64,000 bases of DNA from Tricholoma matsutake (lineage: Eukaryota > Basidiomycota > Agaricomycetes > Agaricales > Tricholomataceae): the NCBI GenBank assembly GCA_026075535.2, contig AP026540.1:9052001-9116000 (forward strand), written 5' to 3'. The position numbers and the translations under genes were made by a program. Shown here one piece after another: positions 34,472 through 45,805 of this stretch. The notes beneath the pieces were generated by a model, which saw only the letters and a program-made list of their open reading frames with translations, was not told the DNA's origin and did no database searches. Each line of letters starts with the position of its first letter. Position 1 is the stretch's first letter.

Positions 34472-36628
34472 ATGGTTTTGACCAGGGCCAAGACCAAGAA
34501 CAAGCTGAAGCCTGCTCCCAAGCAGGACGCACAAGGTAAATCTCATCCATCGCCATCAGGGTCAGATTCTCCTTGGCGTGCTCCGAAAGATTTGACTGGA
34601 TCCCATCCACTTGAGGTGCATACAAGCACCTCAAGAAACAATGTTTCTCCTACTAGGGACTTTCAGACCCTCGAAGCACATACAGCCACTTCAAGAAATC
34701 TTGATTCCTCTGCCCTCAGCCATCGATGGCCCACCATCGAGGATGCCAATGACAGCAACCCTGAATCCAGTAAATCTTTCTCATCAAACAACATTTGACG
34801 AGACACTCATTCCAATCCAGGACCTCCTCCTGGCTTGCAGAAGCTTTCTCCTCTAGATGAATTGACCCCAGAGCCCAACAACAACCAGATTACCCCTGGT
34901 AGTGGTATCGATCTTCCCCGCAACAGCCAGATGTACGAAACACCTGGATTATTCCCTGCTGTATGGCCAGATTTAACAGTATCGGCACCTGCAACACTGA
35001 TGAACACTGACAATCGGCTGCGCTGATGCCTAGAGAAAAAACCCCTTGAGGCCAAACCTCAAAAGGATGAATTGGACGATGAATTTGGAGCTGAGCATTT
35101 TGCTCAGATCGCAACAGATATGTTTACTCGTTGCATGAATGCAAGAGATTTTGAACCAATTAAGTTGGAAAACCAACTTAAAGATCTGGCATTAAGTTAC
35201 AACAGTCACTTTGCCCATAGGGAAATAATCAACCCTACTATACCTCATTCCACAGCAATGGAACGGGATACCAACCCTGTCCAACCTCGTTCCACCAACC
35301 CAGTGGAACAAGAAAATCCTTCCACCCACAGATGTGGTTCCCATGTCTACAGACCCCCAAGTTATCTTGTGAAGTACCTTCTAAAAAGAAGGTACACTAT
35401 ATCAACAACAACAGGATTGTCCTTCAAAGGATACACGATGGCGATATCCAGGACGGACATCCCACCTCGATCCCTGATCAGGGGATCTGTTTCGACAAAG
35501 ATGGTCAACCTTGGGATAAGGATGACCCTTCATCTTGCCATCAAAAGTGAGAGAGCCCACCATCTGTAAATTCCAGATGGCCTGCACAGAGCATGGAGGA
35601 CCACCAGATGGAGATGGGTCTGGGGATGATGGTAATGGAAGTGATAGCGACTCGATGTATAGCAAGGTCGAGCAACAAAAGTACCAAAAATTCTTCCCGA
35701 TTCCAGGAAGAGGCGTCACAGAAACTCGTTGAATCCCCAATGAGGAGCGCAAACATGCACTTCTTCCAGACATACCCTGTCTGGACATTCTGGTACCCCA
35801 CGAGAACCAAGTAGCCCTTACTAATCTACATCTTCCTATCCCGATTCTTATCAAGATAAAGGCTCTTGCCGTCCCTCAAAATATTTGAGGGACATTCATA
35901 CCAAGATACATAGACAGATCGACAACAAGGTCTCTGTCTTGACAGAGATTCCTGCCACTGGAGGCAAGAACAATCCCAGAGTTCCCAATCCATTGAAGTA
36001 CGGCAGATTACCCAACACCGAAGCCTTTGAAAGATGGATGAATGCCCTTCTTCAGTGGTTAAAGGTGAACAAGGTGTGCAGCCCTGAATTGGACTCAGAC
36101 CGCATTGAATATACGGCAATGTTCCTTGAGAACACCGCCCTCACTTGGTTTGAAGATAGCGTTGACGGTGCATACCATCAACGATCTGCCTGGACTTTCA
36201 AGGAAGTCATCACCGGCCTATACAACCGGTTTGTGCATGAAAATGCAACCCATGATGCGACCAACAAATTCTGGCATGTCAAGTATAATGCCAATGAGGG
36301 CATTATGGGCTATTACCACAAACTGGAGCGCTATGCTACCAGGATGATACAGGCACCCAATCCATTTACGTTCAAAATGCAATTGGTGACCAGGTTGCCC
36401 ACAAGCATCATATCCTTTGTACTAGACAAAGGATGTTCCGCTGAGACAAGCTCAGTGCAAGATATCCTACACTTTGCCTGCCAGGCGGAGGAAATTGGTA
36501 AGATGAGAAAATGCTTCAACAAAAAGAAGTGTATAATAGATTCCACCAAGTCAAAGAGCACATCCTCTTCGACTAAAACTTCTAAAACAAAAGACTCTTC
36601 TCCCGAATGGTCTCATGAACAATCCTGA
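34472..36628 (+). pseudogene. Gypsy gag (11-kb element)
   Basis: The likely start is ATG 34472 (MVLTRAKTKNK). The first part has TGA at 34796 and 35024, both fitting lost CGA codons, and at least two frame changes between 35310 and 35880. The conserved gag core lies at 35950-36560 (YGRLPNTEAFERWMNALLQWL, ENTALTWFEDSVDG, NRFVHENATHDATNKFW). A Ser/Lys-rich linker follows. The protein would form the capsid-like particle. The interruptions rule out function. Confidence 0.75.
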
Positions 36629-36779
36629 AATCATTCTCAAAAACACAATAGGAACTATTGTGATAGCTCTAAATATCCGGGGTCAAAGTATCTTACCAAG
36701 GAGCTTTGAAGTCACAGCAATAGTGATTGCCATAACAAAGATCGTCGTGATACTTGACATCACGCGTCTGGAGGGAAAC

Positions 36780-36960
36780 CATCCAGACACTCCAAATCCA
36801 AATCAGACAAAAAGTCTGATGACAAGAAGACCCCAAATTGTTACAGCTGTGGAGGTCCACACTACTCCACAGATAAGGGCTGCCCTAAGTACGGACAGCC
36901 CAAACCATCAGCTAAGATGTATGCCGCTCGAGAAGGACCAGCGTCTATGACTGATCCCCA
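36780..36960 (+). pseudogene. zinc knuckle of Gypsy gag (11-kb element)
   Basis: A CCHC knuckle reads CYSCGGPHYSTDKGC (C-x2-C-x4-H-x5/6-C; about 36838-36885) after a Lys/Ser/Asp-rich stretch. It is in a different frame from the preceding gag core, so a frame change lies between them. Confidence 0.65.
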
Positions 36961-37220
36961 AACCTCCCATGCTCAACCGAGCGGTGAGCACCATTCAAGT
37001 CCTACCTGGGACTCAGATTCACATTCTGCGATGAATGAGAGACTCGCCGCAGCATACAGCGACTCAGAGGATAACTCTCGCTCTGAGTATGGGTCTGCCG
37101 AATCCTGACAGTTCTCAGTACAGTTCAGAAGGTGAACTGTGCAACTGGGAGTCTGACACTGGGTGTGACGCCAGTGAATATTCTGGATCAGAGCACTTTG
37201 GTGTGATCTGAGAAATCTTT

Positions 37221-37868
37221 TTGGAGTATGACTCTGACAGTTGCCCATCTGCCCAGTCGATATCTGACTCAGAGGAAGACTCTGAGGACGAGACAGAGAG
37301 AAATCCTCTGTCATTTTCTGAAAGATTAGGCATCATGATAGATGACCTATTCAGAAACAAGCTGCACTTCAGAGGTGTGACCACTTTGAGGAAATCCTCA
37401 AAGAAAATAACCCGTCCTCCTCGCTCTGAGAAGGACAACAGGTGCTTTGTGGCAAAAATGAAGCTTCATGGACTTGAAGCTTTCGTACTCCTCAATTCAG
37501 GCTGCACATCTGATTCAATTTCCCCAGAGTTCGCCATGTCAGTGAATCTTAAAGCCCACAAGTTGGAAGAACCGGTGCCCTTGCAATTAGGCACTGTTGG
37601 AAGCTGTTCGAAGATCAACTTTGGACTATTCACTGATTTTGAAATTGGTGAAATAAAAAACACCCATTATTTCGATGTTGTTAACATTGATAGATATGAT
37701 GCCATTCTAGGCACCGTGTTCATGAGAAAACACAGTATAGTTCTAGACTTCAAATGTGATGAAGTATGCATCAAGGGCAAACACCTCAATACCATTATCG
37801 AGGGCCCTAACACTTTCAAGCAAGCCTGTTGGCATGCTATGCATCCTCAACCTCCCAAGGATGAGTGA
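37221..37868 (+). pseudogene. Gypsy aspartic protease (11-kb element)
   Basis: An acidic Ser-rich lead is followed by LEAFVLLNSGCTSDSISPEFA. The family active site is D-S-G-C-T-S. Here the Asp codon is AAT (37494-37496), giving NSG, and the base before it is C, so a CpG-to-CpA change explains it. The strands KINFGLFTDFEIG and YDAILGTVFMRKH complete the fold. The enzyme would cut the polyprotein but lacks its catalytic residue. It ends at a TGA at 37866. Confidence 0.75.
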
Positions 37869-37937
37869 CATGAGAGCTGCCACCTGGCCACATGAAAGAA
37901 GAAGGACCCAGACAAGCCTGGTCCAAGTTCCACAAAG

Positions 37938-39772
37938 GTGCAACCTCCATCTGTTAGACATAGGAATGTTGAAATGGAAGAAGTAGACAATGTTGACAAA
38001 CATCGTCGATCTACACTGAGACCTTTGGACCCCATTCTTTTAGGACCCAAAGAGGAACCCATGAGCAATGAAGGAGACGATCTAGAAGAGATCGTCCAGG
38101 AATTCACTCAGGATAGATTCCCTGATGGACCCAATTTTGAACCTCCCATATTTGACCCCTCTATCCCTGCAGTACTTCTGCCAGATCAGGTCGATGACCT
38201 GAACAATGTACTCTTCGCAATTTGCGAAGATCTCGCTGATAAAGCTAAAAGCAAAGGACCCCTTTCAAAAAAGGACCTTCCATGCCTCCGGGAGGAGTGG
38301 AAACAATCTTGTCAGGACATCCTCAATGGAGTCCCTGACAAACTACCTCCTTTAAGGGACATAAACCACCACATCCCATTGGTGGATGAGGAGAAGAAGT
38401 ATAACTACTATCTTCCAAAATGTCCCGACTCAATGAGGAAACCCCTCACTGAGAAAATAGCCAAGTACTGCAAAGCAGGCTGGTGGCATCCTGCCCGCGT
38501 GGAGCAAGCCGCTCCGATGCTAGTAGTTCCCAAGAAAACTGGGAAACTTTGCACTGTGATCAACACAGTGAAATGTAATGCTAACACGGTGAAAGATGTT
38601 ACACCATTTCCTGATCAAGACTTGATTCATCTTGATGTCGCTCGAGCTAAGTACCACTCAAAAATAGACCTCTCAGATGCCTATGAGCAAGTCCGAGTTG
38701 CCCCAGAAGACATCTGGAAAACTGCCTTCTCGATGGTTCAAGGCGTCTACAAAAGTCTTGTTATGCAACAAGGTGACTGCAATGCACCCTCAACCTTCCA
38801 AAGGTTGATGAACTCTATATTCCGAGATTACATCGGAATCTTGGTCCATGCCTACCTGGACGATATCTTTGTGTTCAGTGACACGATTGAAGAACACCAG
38901 AAGCATCTGGAGCTCATGTTTAACAAACTATGCAAGCATTCTCTGTACCTCCGTGCAGAGATATGTGAACTCTACGCTGAAAAGGTAGAGTGTCTTGGTC
39001 ACATGATTGATGAGCATGGCCTACATGCAGATAGCAACAAAATGGCCCATATACGAGAGTGGAAAACTCCTTGTAATTATCACAAAGTCCAGCATTTTCT
39101 GGGACTCGTGCAATATCTGGCACATTTCCTGCCAGATATAAGTGCTTTCACTAGTCCGCTTTCAGCAATGACTAAAAACGGTCAAGCCTTTTTATGGCGA
39201 CCATTGCACGATCATTGCTTCCAGATGATTAAACACATCTGTTGCACGACGCCCGTGCTGAAGCCAATCGACCCAGATTCACCTGAGCCAATATGGGTGA
39301 TCTGTGATGCCTCAGTCTTTGGGACTGGAGCAATGTATGGTCAGGGGCCTGAGTGGCAGACTTGTTGCCCTGCTGGGTTCCTGTCCAAGAAATTCTCAGA
39401 CGCTCAAAGGAACTACCGTACCTTTGAGCATGAAACGATTGCAATACTTGAAACACTCCTCAAGTGGGAAGACAAACTGATCGGTAGACGCATTCATGTT
39501 GTCACCAATCACCAGGCACTTGAGTTCTTCCAAACTCAACACCGACTGTCTGCTAGGCAAACACAATGGATGGAATATCTGTCATGTTTCGACTTTGACA
39601 TTCATTATGTCAAAGGCAAATTGAACAAAGTAGCGGACGCTCTGTCCCACTACTACCAATTTGACTCTTGGGATGATGCTCCATTAGTCCAGCACTACAT
39701 CTTTGCAGACATACATCTCAATCCCAACCACGAGGATCTCCTGTGGGATCGACATCTCAAAATCAAAAATTG
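37938..39772 (+). pseudogene. Gypsy reverse transcriptase and RNase H (11-kb element)
   Basis: An uninterrupted reading of about 610 codons. RT motifs are clear: KIDLSDAYEQVRV (about 38660), NAPSTFQRLMNSIF and the intact active site AYLDDIFVFSD (about 38850). The thumb and connection include CEL..KVECLGHMIDEHGL and FLGLVQYLAHF. RNase H has VICDASVFGTG and TFEHETIAILETL, but VVTNHQALEFF has Asn (AAT at 39507) where the family has Asp, again a CpG-to-CpA change. The reading ends at KIKN, where the hAT-like element is inserted. Confidence 0.85.
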
Positions 39773-39780
39773 AGTAATTG

Positions 39781-40607
39781 TAGCATTTACAGGTCCGGTT
39801 CAGTCCAGTTTTTTATGTCTAAATGGGGCAACTGCAACCGCAACTGATCCAAGACTGACCCATATATTCCTGAACTGCAACCGGACCGCATAGGACTGGT
39901 CCATATCAGTCCATGGACCGAAAAAAACCAGTTCGAACCGACTTTTTGTTGTTGTAAAATTTGTTGTACCAATATAACCCATATATTTCTCAACAGCTAT
40001 TAACTGGACCATCTCACCATTACACAAGCAGTTGGATATTGTAACTCCCCGGTGACTGGTTTAACTTTTAAGAGATTTCATTAAGATCTGACAGAGATAT
40101 GACCAAAACAAAAGTACATTGTATTCCATGTTGTAGTTTGTAGTTTGTAGTTACAACTTGTTAGGGCTGTTAAATGAATCAAATACACATGGTATAGATG
40201 TTTATGTATGTTATTCCTTTGCCTTGGATAATGTCCAATTGTGCCCAACATTTTTGTAGCACAAGGTATAAACAGTACAGTCACAGCTGCTCAAATGACA
40301 TCAAAATACTCACATCAAAATGTATTTTGTCATATCTCTCTCAGTTCTCAACCGTTTTTGATGGTCCAGGGAGCGAAATTGAAGCCATTATGTGTGGAAA
40401 TCAGGGGGTATAGTGCATGTGACCTATAAACTGGTTGAAACCGGTTCGGATCGGTTTTCATTGGTTCAATGATATTTTTCAAACCAAAAGACTGGCAACT
40501 GGACTGCAAAAGACCTCATAAATAGCCACCTGACAAACCAGACTTCAGTTCAGTTCAGTCCGGTTTTGGTCTTTTTCCAGTTTGTAGGACCGGACCTTTA
40601 AACACTA
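39781..40607. mobile_element. hAT-like non-autonomous DNA element (827 bp)
   Basis: The element is bounded by an exact 8-bp direct repeat AGTAATTG (39773-39780 and 40608-40615). Its ends are inverted: TAGCATTTACAGGTCCGG on the left and, complemented on the right, TAGTGTTTAAAGGTCCGG (15 of 18 match). An 8-bp duplication with TAG-type ends is the hAT signature. It encodes no protein. The interior holds repeated CCGGTT / AACCGG words in both orientations near each end. Removing it with one duplication copy (835 bp) brings the upstream RT frame into the downstream integrase frame. Confidence 0.85.
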
Positions 40608-40615
40608 AGTAATTG

Positions 40616-42345
40616 AAACTTGTTCTGCTGCTTCCCAGCAGAAATGAGTTAGGGAACAACTCAAAGCTCTTCGAGAACGAGTCAAAGAGTGTGAGGCAGC
40701 TGCAGCCATAATGACTGTGAGTGCGGAAGAAGCAACCACGCCTTCTTCAATAACCAACCAATCACAGGATGATCCTTCGATTTACACCTCTCAGGCTAAA
40801 GGGCCTTACCTGCAAATTCACATGTCAGAGTTAGACCCTCTGAACGACGATATCCGAAAGGGATACATCAACAACAAACATTTCAAGAAGGTTTTTGAAA
40901 ATCCAAAGAACCACCCAGACTTCCAGATCTGGGACGATTTCATTTGGAGAAAGAACAGAGGGGGCGAAGAGGTCCTTTGCATCCCCACCTCTACTTCCAA
41001 GGGTACGACCTTACATGGTTGTATCATCGAACAAGCCCACACCTTAGTAGGGCATTTCGGTCCTCTGAAGACATTGGAATACATCTGACGTTGGTATTGG
41101 TGGCCTTGACTTCAATACAAAGTTGAGAAATACTGTGATTCATGCAAACCTTGCATCTGCTCAAAGGGGGAATACCGCTCCCCTCAAGGCAAGCTGCACT
41201 CATTACCAACACCCATGAGGCCATGGGAGTCAATTGGGATGGATTTCATCAGACCCTTCCCAGAGTCCAAAGGATTTGACTACCTTTGGGTAATCATCTG
41301 TCGTCTGTCTTCAATGGTTCACCTAATCCCGGTGAACATGACGATGACTGCATCACAACTATCTCCCATCTTTGTAAAGGAGATTGTCCATTTGCATGGG
41401 CTACCTGGCTTGATTGTTTGCGATTGAGACTCTAAATTCACGTCCAAATGGTGGCATGAAATCCACTGTATCTTGGACATCAAATTACTTATGTCCACTT
41501 CATTCCATCCTCAGATGGATGGAATAACGGAACACACAAATCATTTGATTGCTCAGATTCTCCGAGCTTTTGTTGCATCCAATCAGAAAGATTGGGTAAA
41601 GTTCCTTTCACTTATAGAGTTTGCCATAAACTCTACCATTAACAGAGCAACGGGGGTGGCCCCATTTGAAATCAACTATGGATTCTTGCCTCGTATGATG
41701 CAAGAGCTTCCTTCTACAGAACACATTCCTCCTGGAGTGCATACTTTCGCAATGAATGCACTGCGAAACATGGCCATGGCCCATGATAGTATCATCGCTG
41801 AAAGAGTCTTTCAATGACACTATGCAAACAAGCATCGGCGTGAGGAGCCCAATGTCAAACAAGGAGACCTTGTTTACCTCTCCACAAAGAACCTTGCATT
41901 ACCAAAGGGATGCGCAAGTAAACTGCTACCTAAATTTGTAGGACCCTACAAGGTCCTACAAGCTTTCCCTGAGAAATCCAACTATGTGTTGGATCTTCCT
42001 ACAGAACTTAAACACCGGCATATACACCAGCGTTTCCATGTGAGCCTACTAAGGCCTCACCATCCAAATGATGACGTATTGTTTCCCAACAGGCATTATC
42101 CTGATGCATATGACTTCGGTGCCCCAGATGACACCGAATGGTACATTGAAGAGATCACGGCACACAAGTGGTGGGGCTGTACCATCCAGTTTGAAGTTAA
42201 GTGGAGTCTGGGAGACACCACTTGGGAACCTTTAGCGAACTGCAACAATCTTGCAGCCCTAGACGCTTATCTGGCACTGATGGGTGCCAGAGACTGGCAA
42301 GAATTGCCCAAATGCGCAGGAACTCCTGCGCATCAACAGACTTAA
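40616..42345 (+). pseudogene. Gypsy integrase and chromodomain (11-kb element)
   Basis: Same frame as the RT once the hAT-like element is discounted. The zinc region has HTLVGHFGPLKTLEYI and CDSCKPCICSKG. The core has GMDFIRPFPESKGFDYLWVI (first Asp), GLPGLIVCD followed by a stop and SKFTSKWW (second Asp region), and PQMDGITEHTNHLI (Glu). A chromodomain follows (EWYIEEITAHKWW, FEVKWSLGDTTWEPLAN; about 42130-42260), which in this family directs insertion to modified chromatin. The stops at 41086, about 41107, 41425 and 41815 are all TGA where Arg is expected. It is therefore inactive. Confidence 0.8.
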
Positions 42346-42459
42346 GGACTTGGAAGTTTCCAAGTCACATTGGGGGTGTAACTTGCCTGACAGATTTCAA
42401 ACTCCACAACTTTACATCGTGTGGAGTTTCAATTATTTTTCTCTTCATCACTTGGTATG

Positions 42460-44828
42460 CTACCATGGCGAGTTTTCCACCAGACAAAGATGACCCCATG
42501 GGGGACGATCACAATGACAGACCTAGCCAGATGCGGGAGATGGGCCCTAGTGGCCGGTCTCGAAGGGGGAAGGAGAAGCAGAAAGAGCTCAAGCCCACTG
42601 GCTCAAGCAGCAACCCTCAACACCATTGCTCGCCAAGCCCTGGCAAGATCGAAGAAGCCATCAGCACTAGCAGACGTTCTGCTAGAGAAGAACAAAACCA
42701 GTGAGCTGGTGTGGGCACCAGCTTTTCCACTGCTGGAAATTGGAGGATTGATGGTGAAGGCATCGTCCTTCACTGAGGCACTTGTGACACTTGCAAGAGC
42801 TATGCTTTACATGTGTACACCCACATGTATGACCACAATGATGAATATTTCGACGTGAAAGATCGTCGAGATTCGGGTATTAACTCTGGCGCTCTCGCCA
42901 GAGCCGAACGTGTTTATAATGAATACAAAAAAGATATTGCTGCCCTCCAGGAGACCATCCGGAACCTGGAAGATGAGAATGAGCGCCTGCATGAGCAGCT
43001 CAATGGACATTTGTCCAAATGAGCCCATACTCGTGAACCCTCTCCTCACCCTGAGAGGCCCCAGGGTAGTTCGTATGCCAGTGCAGCCTCTCAGCCTGCA
43101 CCACCCCCTGCTCCCTGCCCCGTCGTCCCCAACGAGTATGAATGAGGTCTACCCACCTCTTCCCAGCCTTCCACCCCTGAGATATACATTCTTGGGCCCT
43201 GATGTTCCCAGGACAGTGAACTGGAGACCAGCTCCCAAGCTGCATGGCCAAGTTCCTATGTCCATACCTCAGAACACTGAGGAATTTGATAACTGGTCCT
43301 GGATGGCCCACACCTCTGGGAACTACCCAATGTTGGAATGAATGCGTGAGTACATGCAGTTTGTCAATGATACTGCTTCAGGGGCTCAAACACCCCTGAT
43401 GACCTATGCCCTTGCCCACTGGAGATTACCCAGTTGGCTCCCTGTTCAGATGCAGTCGGCGCGAGGATTACGCTGACTCAACGACCCTACTTGCCTGGAG
43501 CAACCCTCACTCCTGGACTCTGCTGAAACATGGGCGCAGTTCATGCACCAACACCTGTACCAGTGGCGATCCCACCCTGGTACCCTGATGGACAAATAGA
43601 GGGTCTCCCTCCCACACGTCAGGGGACAACTCCTGCTTCATCAACAGATTCCTTCAGGGCTATCCCCTGAAGCTAAACTAATTCTCTACCTTCATATTGC
43701 GGAGGTACTAGCCACGCTGGGACTGTACCAACAGATTTGAGAGTGCAAACACCTCCCACTGTCCCCCATGCACTGTCGGCAGCCCATGCCGATCAGCACC
43801 AACCCAACTTCCTTTGAGGATGTTGTATGACACCTCGCTACCATGGGAGTCTTGGATGAGGAAGTCCGAGAAGGTTCTTACTATGCCATTGGCTGGCTTA
43901 TAGCAATGGCTACTGCCAACTCCTCCCATTCAGAAGAGTCTTCTACCGCTGCCAATGTCGTAAGACATCTGCAGCAACATTCCAATACCCGTTCAGAGGA
44001 CGCTCCTCTCATGTCTGAACCCCGGTGGTGGATTGCCGGGCCTAATGACGTGGCCCTTTGAGAGCCACAAAGAAAAAGAAAAAGAGAATCCACTGCTCCC
44101 ACCAGGGGCGGAGCTCCCTCTCATTCAGGGTGACCCCGCCCTGAATCAATGACTTCCACTGCCCGGTCCTCCAGATTCTCTGCTGGAATATCTGCATCTC
44201 TGCACACAAGCACCTCTCACGTGGACAGCCAACCTCCTGCCAGCGCCAGGCCTTCTTACCAGTCTGGCTGGCATCCAACTCCTCCAGAGGAATATTCCCT
44301 GGAGAATGATCCGACCTCAGGATGGTCCAGATCCCCCCTCATCCTCAAGGCCAGAAGAAGGCCTTGAAGAGAGCGAGGAGAGTTGCCGCCAACATCCCTC
44401 CGAATGGGCACAAGAAGCCCATTAGCAAACTCACTCCAGTCGTGTCTACCAAGCCGCAAAAAGTTAGAGACCCTGATGACAACGGTGATTCCACTGACTC
44501 TGTCTCTTCATCGGATGATGAGATGTTCACCATTGAGAAGGACCGTTTCCCTCTTGATGAAGGGCAGACGATGGACACCTCTGCTCTGGGGAACTCCCCA
44601 GAGACCCCCATATCCAAATTGTCTTCATTGGCATTGAACAACGAAATGACCCTACTTTCCTCTGCACCCAATTATGAGTGCAAAGTACCTGTACCTACCA
44701 CCCCAGACAAAGTTAGACATATGTTAGTTGACGCCAACCTCCCCAAATCCTCGTCGACCCTCGACGAGTCCAACATATCATCATTGAGTCTCGACGATAC
44801 CCACATCCCCGATGACCCTACTAAATAA
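42460..44828 (+). pseudogene. extra 3' coding region of the Gypsy element, unknown product
   Basis: Between the chromodomain stop (42343) and the 3' LTR there are about 2.4 kb of coding-like sequence in several frames. Recognisable parts are a basic start (about 42465-42700), a helical heptad segment KKDIAALQETIRNLEDENERL (about 42930-42990), Pro-rich linkers, a Trp-rich part (NWRPAPKLHG, FDNWSWMAHTSGNYP), an Arg/Lys segment and an acidic Ser-rich C terminus ending DDTHIPDDPTK. No known domain is seen. The coiled coil and basic patches could suit a gag-like or accessory protein, but that is only inference. Several TGA codons interrupt it. Confidence 0.5.
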
Positions 44829-44974
44829 GGTCATTGCATTTTTTAATAAACGAATGAATTGATTGCTTTTGTTGTACCCCGATGATACCCACATACCAGA
44901 CGATGCTCTCTTTGAGATCATCTATTTACTCAAAACATTATGCTTCTCCCCTGGACAAAGCCTAAGGGGGAGGG

Positions 44975-45171
44975 TGTGGTGACCCGGGGCTTGACCCCAC
45001 ATTTGTATATATTATATTTCTTTGCTATTGACCTGGCTGGCCCCTATAAAGGGACCAGCCTTCTATTTACATAATCGACCTTTTACTACCACCTCGAGTA
45101 CACACGATAATATATGTTATTCGTGTTTAGCTCCTGTGTGACCTTAAGGGACACCCCTCCGACTCACAACA
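44975..45171 (+). repeat. 3' LTR of the 11-kb Gypsy element
   Basis: It follows a polypurine tract (AAGGGGGAGGG, ends 44974) and begins TGTGGTGACCC. From 44986 onward it repeats the 5' LTR with a few C/T differences, and it ends TCACAACA at 45171. Confidence 0.8.
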
Positions 45172-45357
45172 CAACACCACTTAATTCAGCGCCATTGGCA
45201 CTTCGAGGGCTACCAGCTAGTCTCTCCAAGCAGATGACAAAGAAGACTCATTGGGAAAGGATCAGATAGGATTGCATTCAAATGTATGTTTAGTCTCTTA
45301 CATATGGTTCACCACAATGGAGAATAAATGGGAAAATAAAAATAAAATAAAAAATAA
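45172..45357 (+). mobile_element. LINE 3' end remnant with A-rich tail
   Basis: After the LTR a plus-strand reading TPLNSAPLALRGLPASLSKQ resembles the segment that follows RNase H in the same LINE type. It closes at TAG. The block ends in a simple tail of AAAAT-type repeats (about 45332-45357). About 100 bp of RNase H expected between 34040 and 45172 is missing. Confidence 0.45.
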
Positions 45358-45805
45358 GGGTGCAGATTTCTTCAGCGGTCTCAGGGAGGGGGGTGTCCTT
45401 CATGCACTGAATGGATAGGGCCTGCTGTAATAGTGGTACCTGTTGAACTGGTCCTTCTTTCTGATGTCGATCCTGGAGGGCCTTCCAATTAATATTAGGA
45501 CCCTTCAACATATCAATAAACAGATGCTCAGAGGGAGCAACACTGGACACTAGAAAGGCATAGGCTAAACTGGAGTTGGCTTTCCAATTTGTGAGGGCAT
45601 GGTAATCGGATGAGGGTGGTTGAGTGATATCACCAGTGACATAGTCATAGAGACCATTGAGAGTGAGAGCAATGGTGATTTCTTTGCACCATTCTTTGTA
45701 ATTAGATTTGAGTTTATTGAGCTTCTCGCTGACATACTGGATAGATAATTTGATGAGTGGGATGGATGGGGCAGTAGGATCAGAAGCTGTAGTTGACTCG
45801 ACCAT
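45358..45805 (-). pseudogene. Copia gag fragment
   Basis: From ATG 45805 the minus-strand reading has LNKLKSNYKEWCKEITIAL, NGLYDYVTGDI, ALTNWKANSSLAYAFL and ALQDRHQKEGPVQQ, a clear Copia gag N-terminal domain (UBN2/Retrotran_gag type). It breaks off at ETAEEICTL, where the LINE tail begins. No pol part is present in the window. Confidence 0.75.

Larger units (their letters stand above)
34041..45171 (+). mobile_element. Ty3/Gypsy retrotransposon with chromodomain and extra 3' region, degenerate
   Basis: The two ends share a direct repeat of about 185 bp (34041-34226 and about 44986-45171) ending CTCCGACTCACAACA. Inside, in order on the plus strand, are gag, zinc knuckle, protease, RT, RNase H, integrase, chromodomain and about 2.5 kb of further coding-like sequence. 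A 827-bp hAT-like element interrupts pol. Stops and frame changes throughout make it inactive. Confidence 0.85.
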
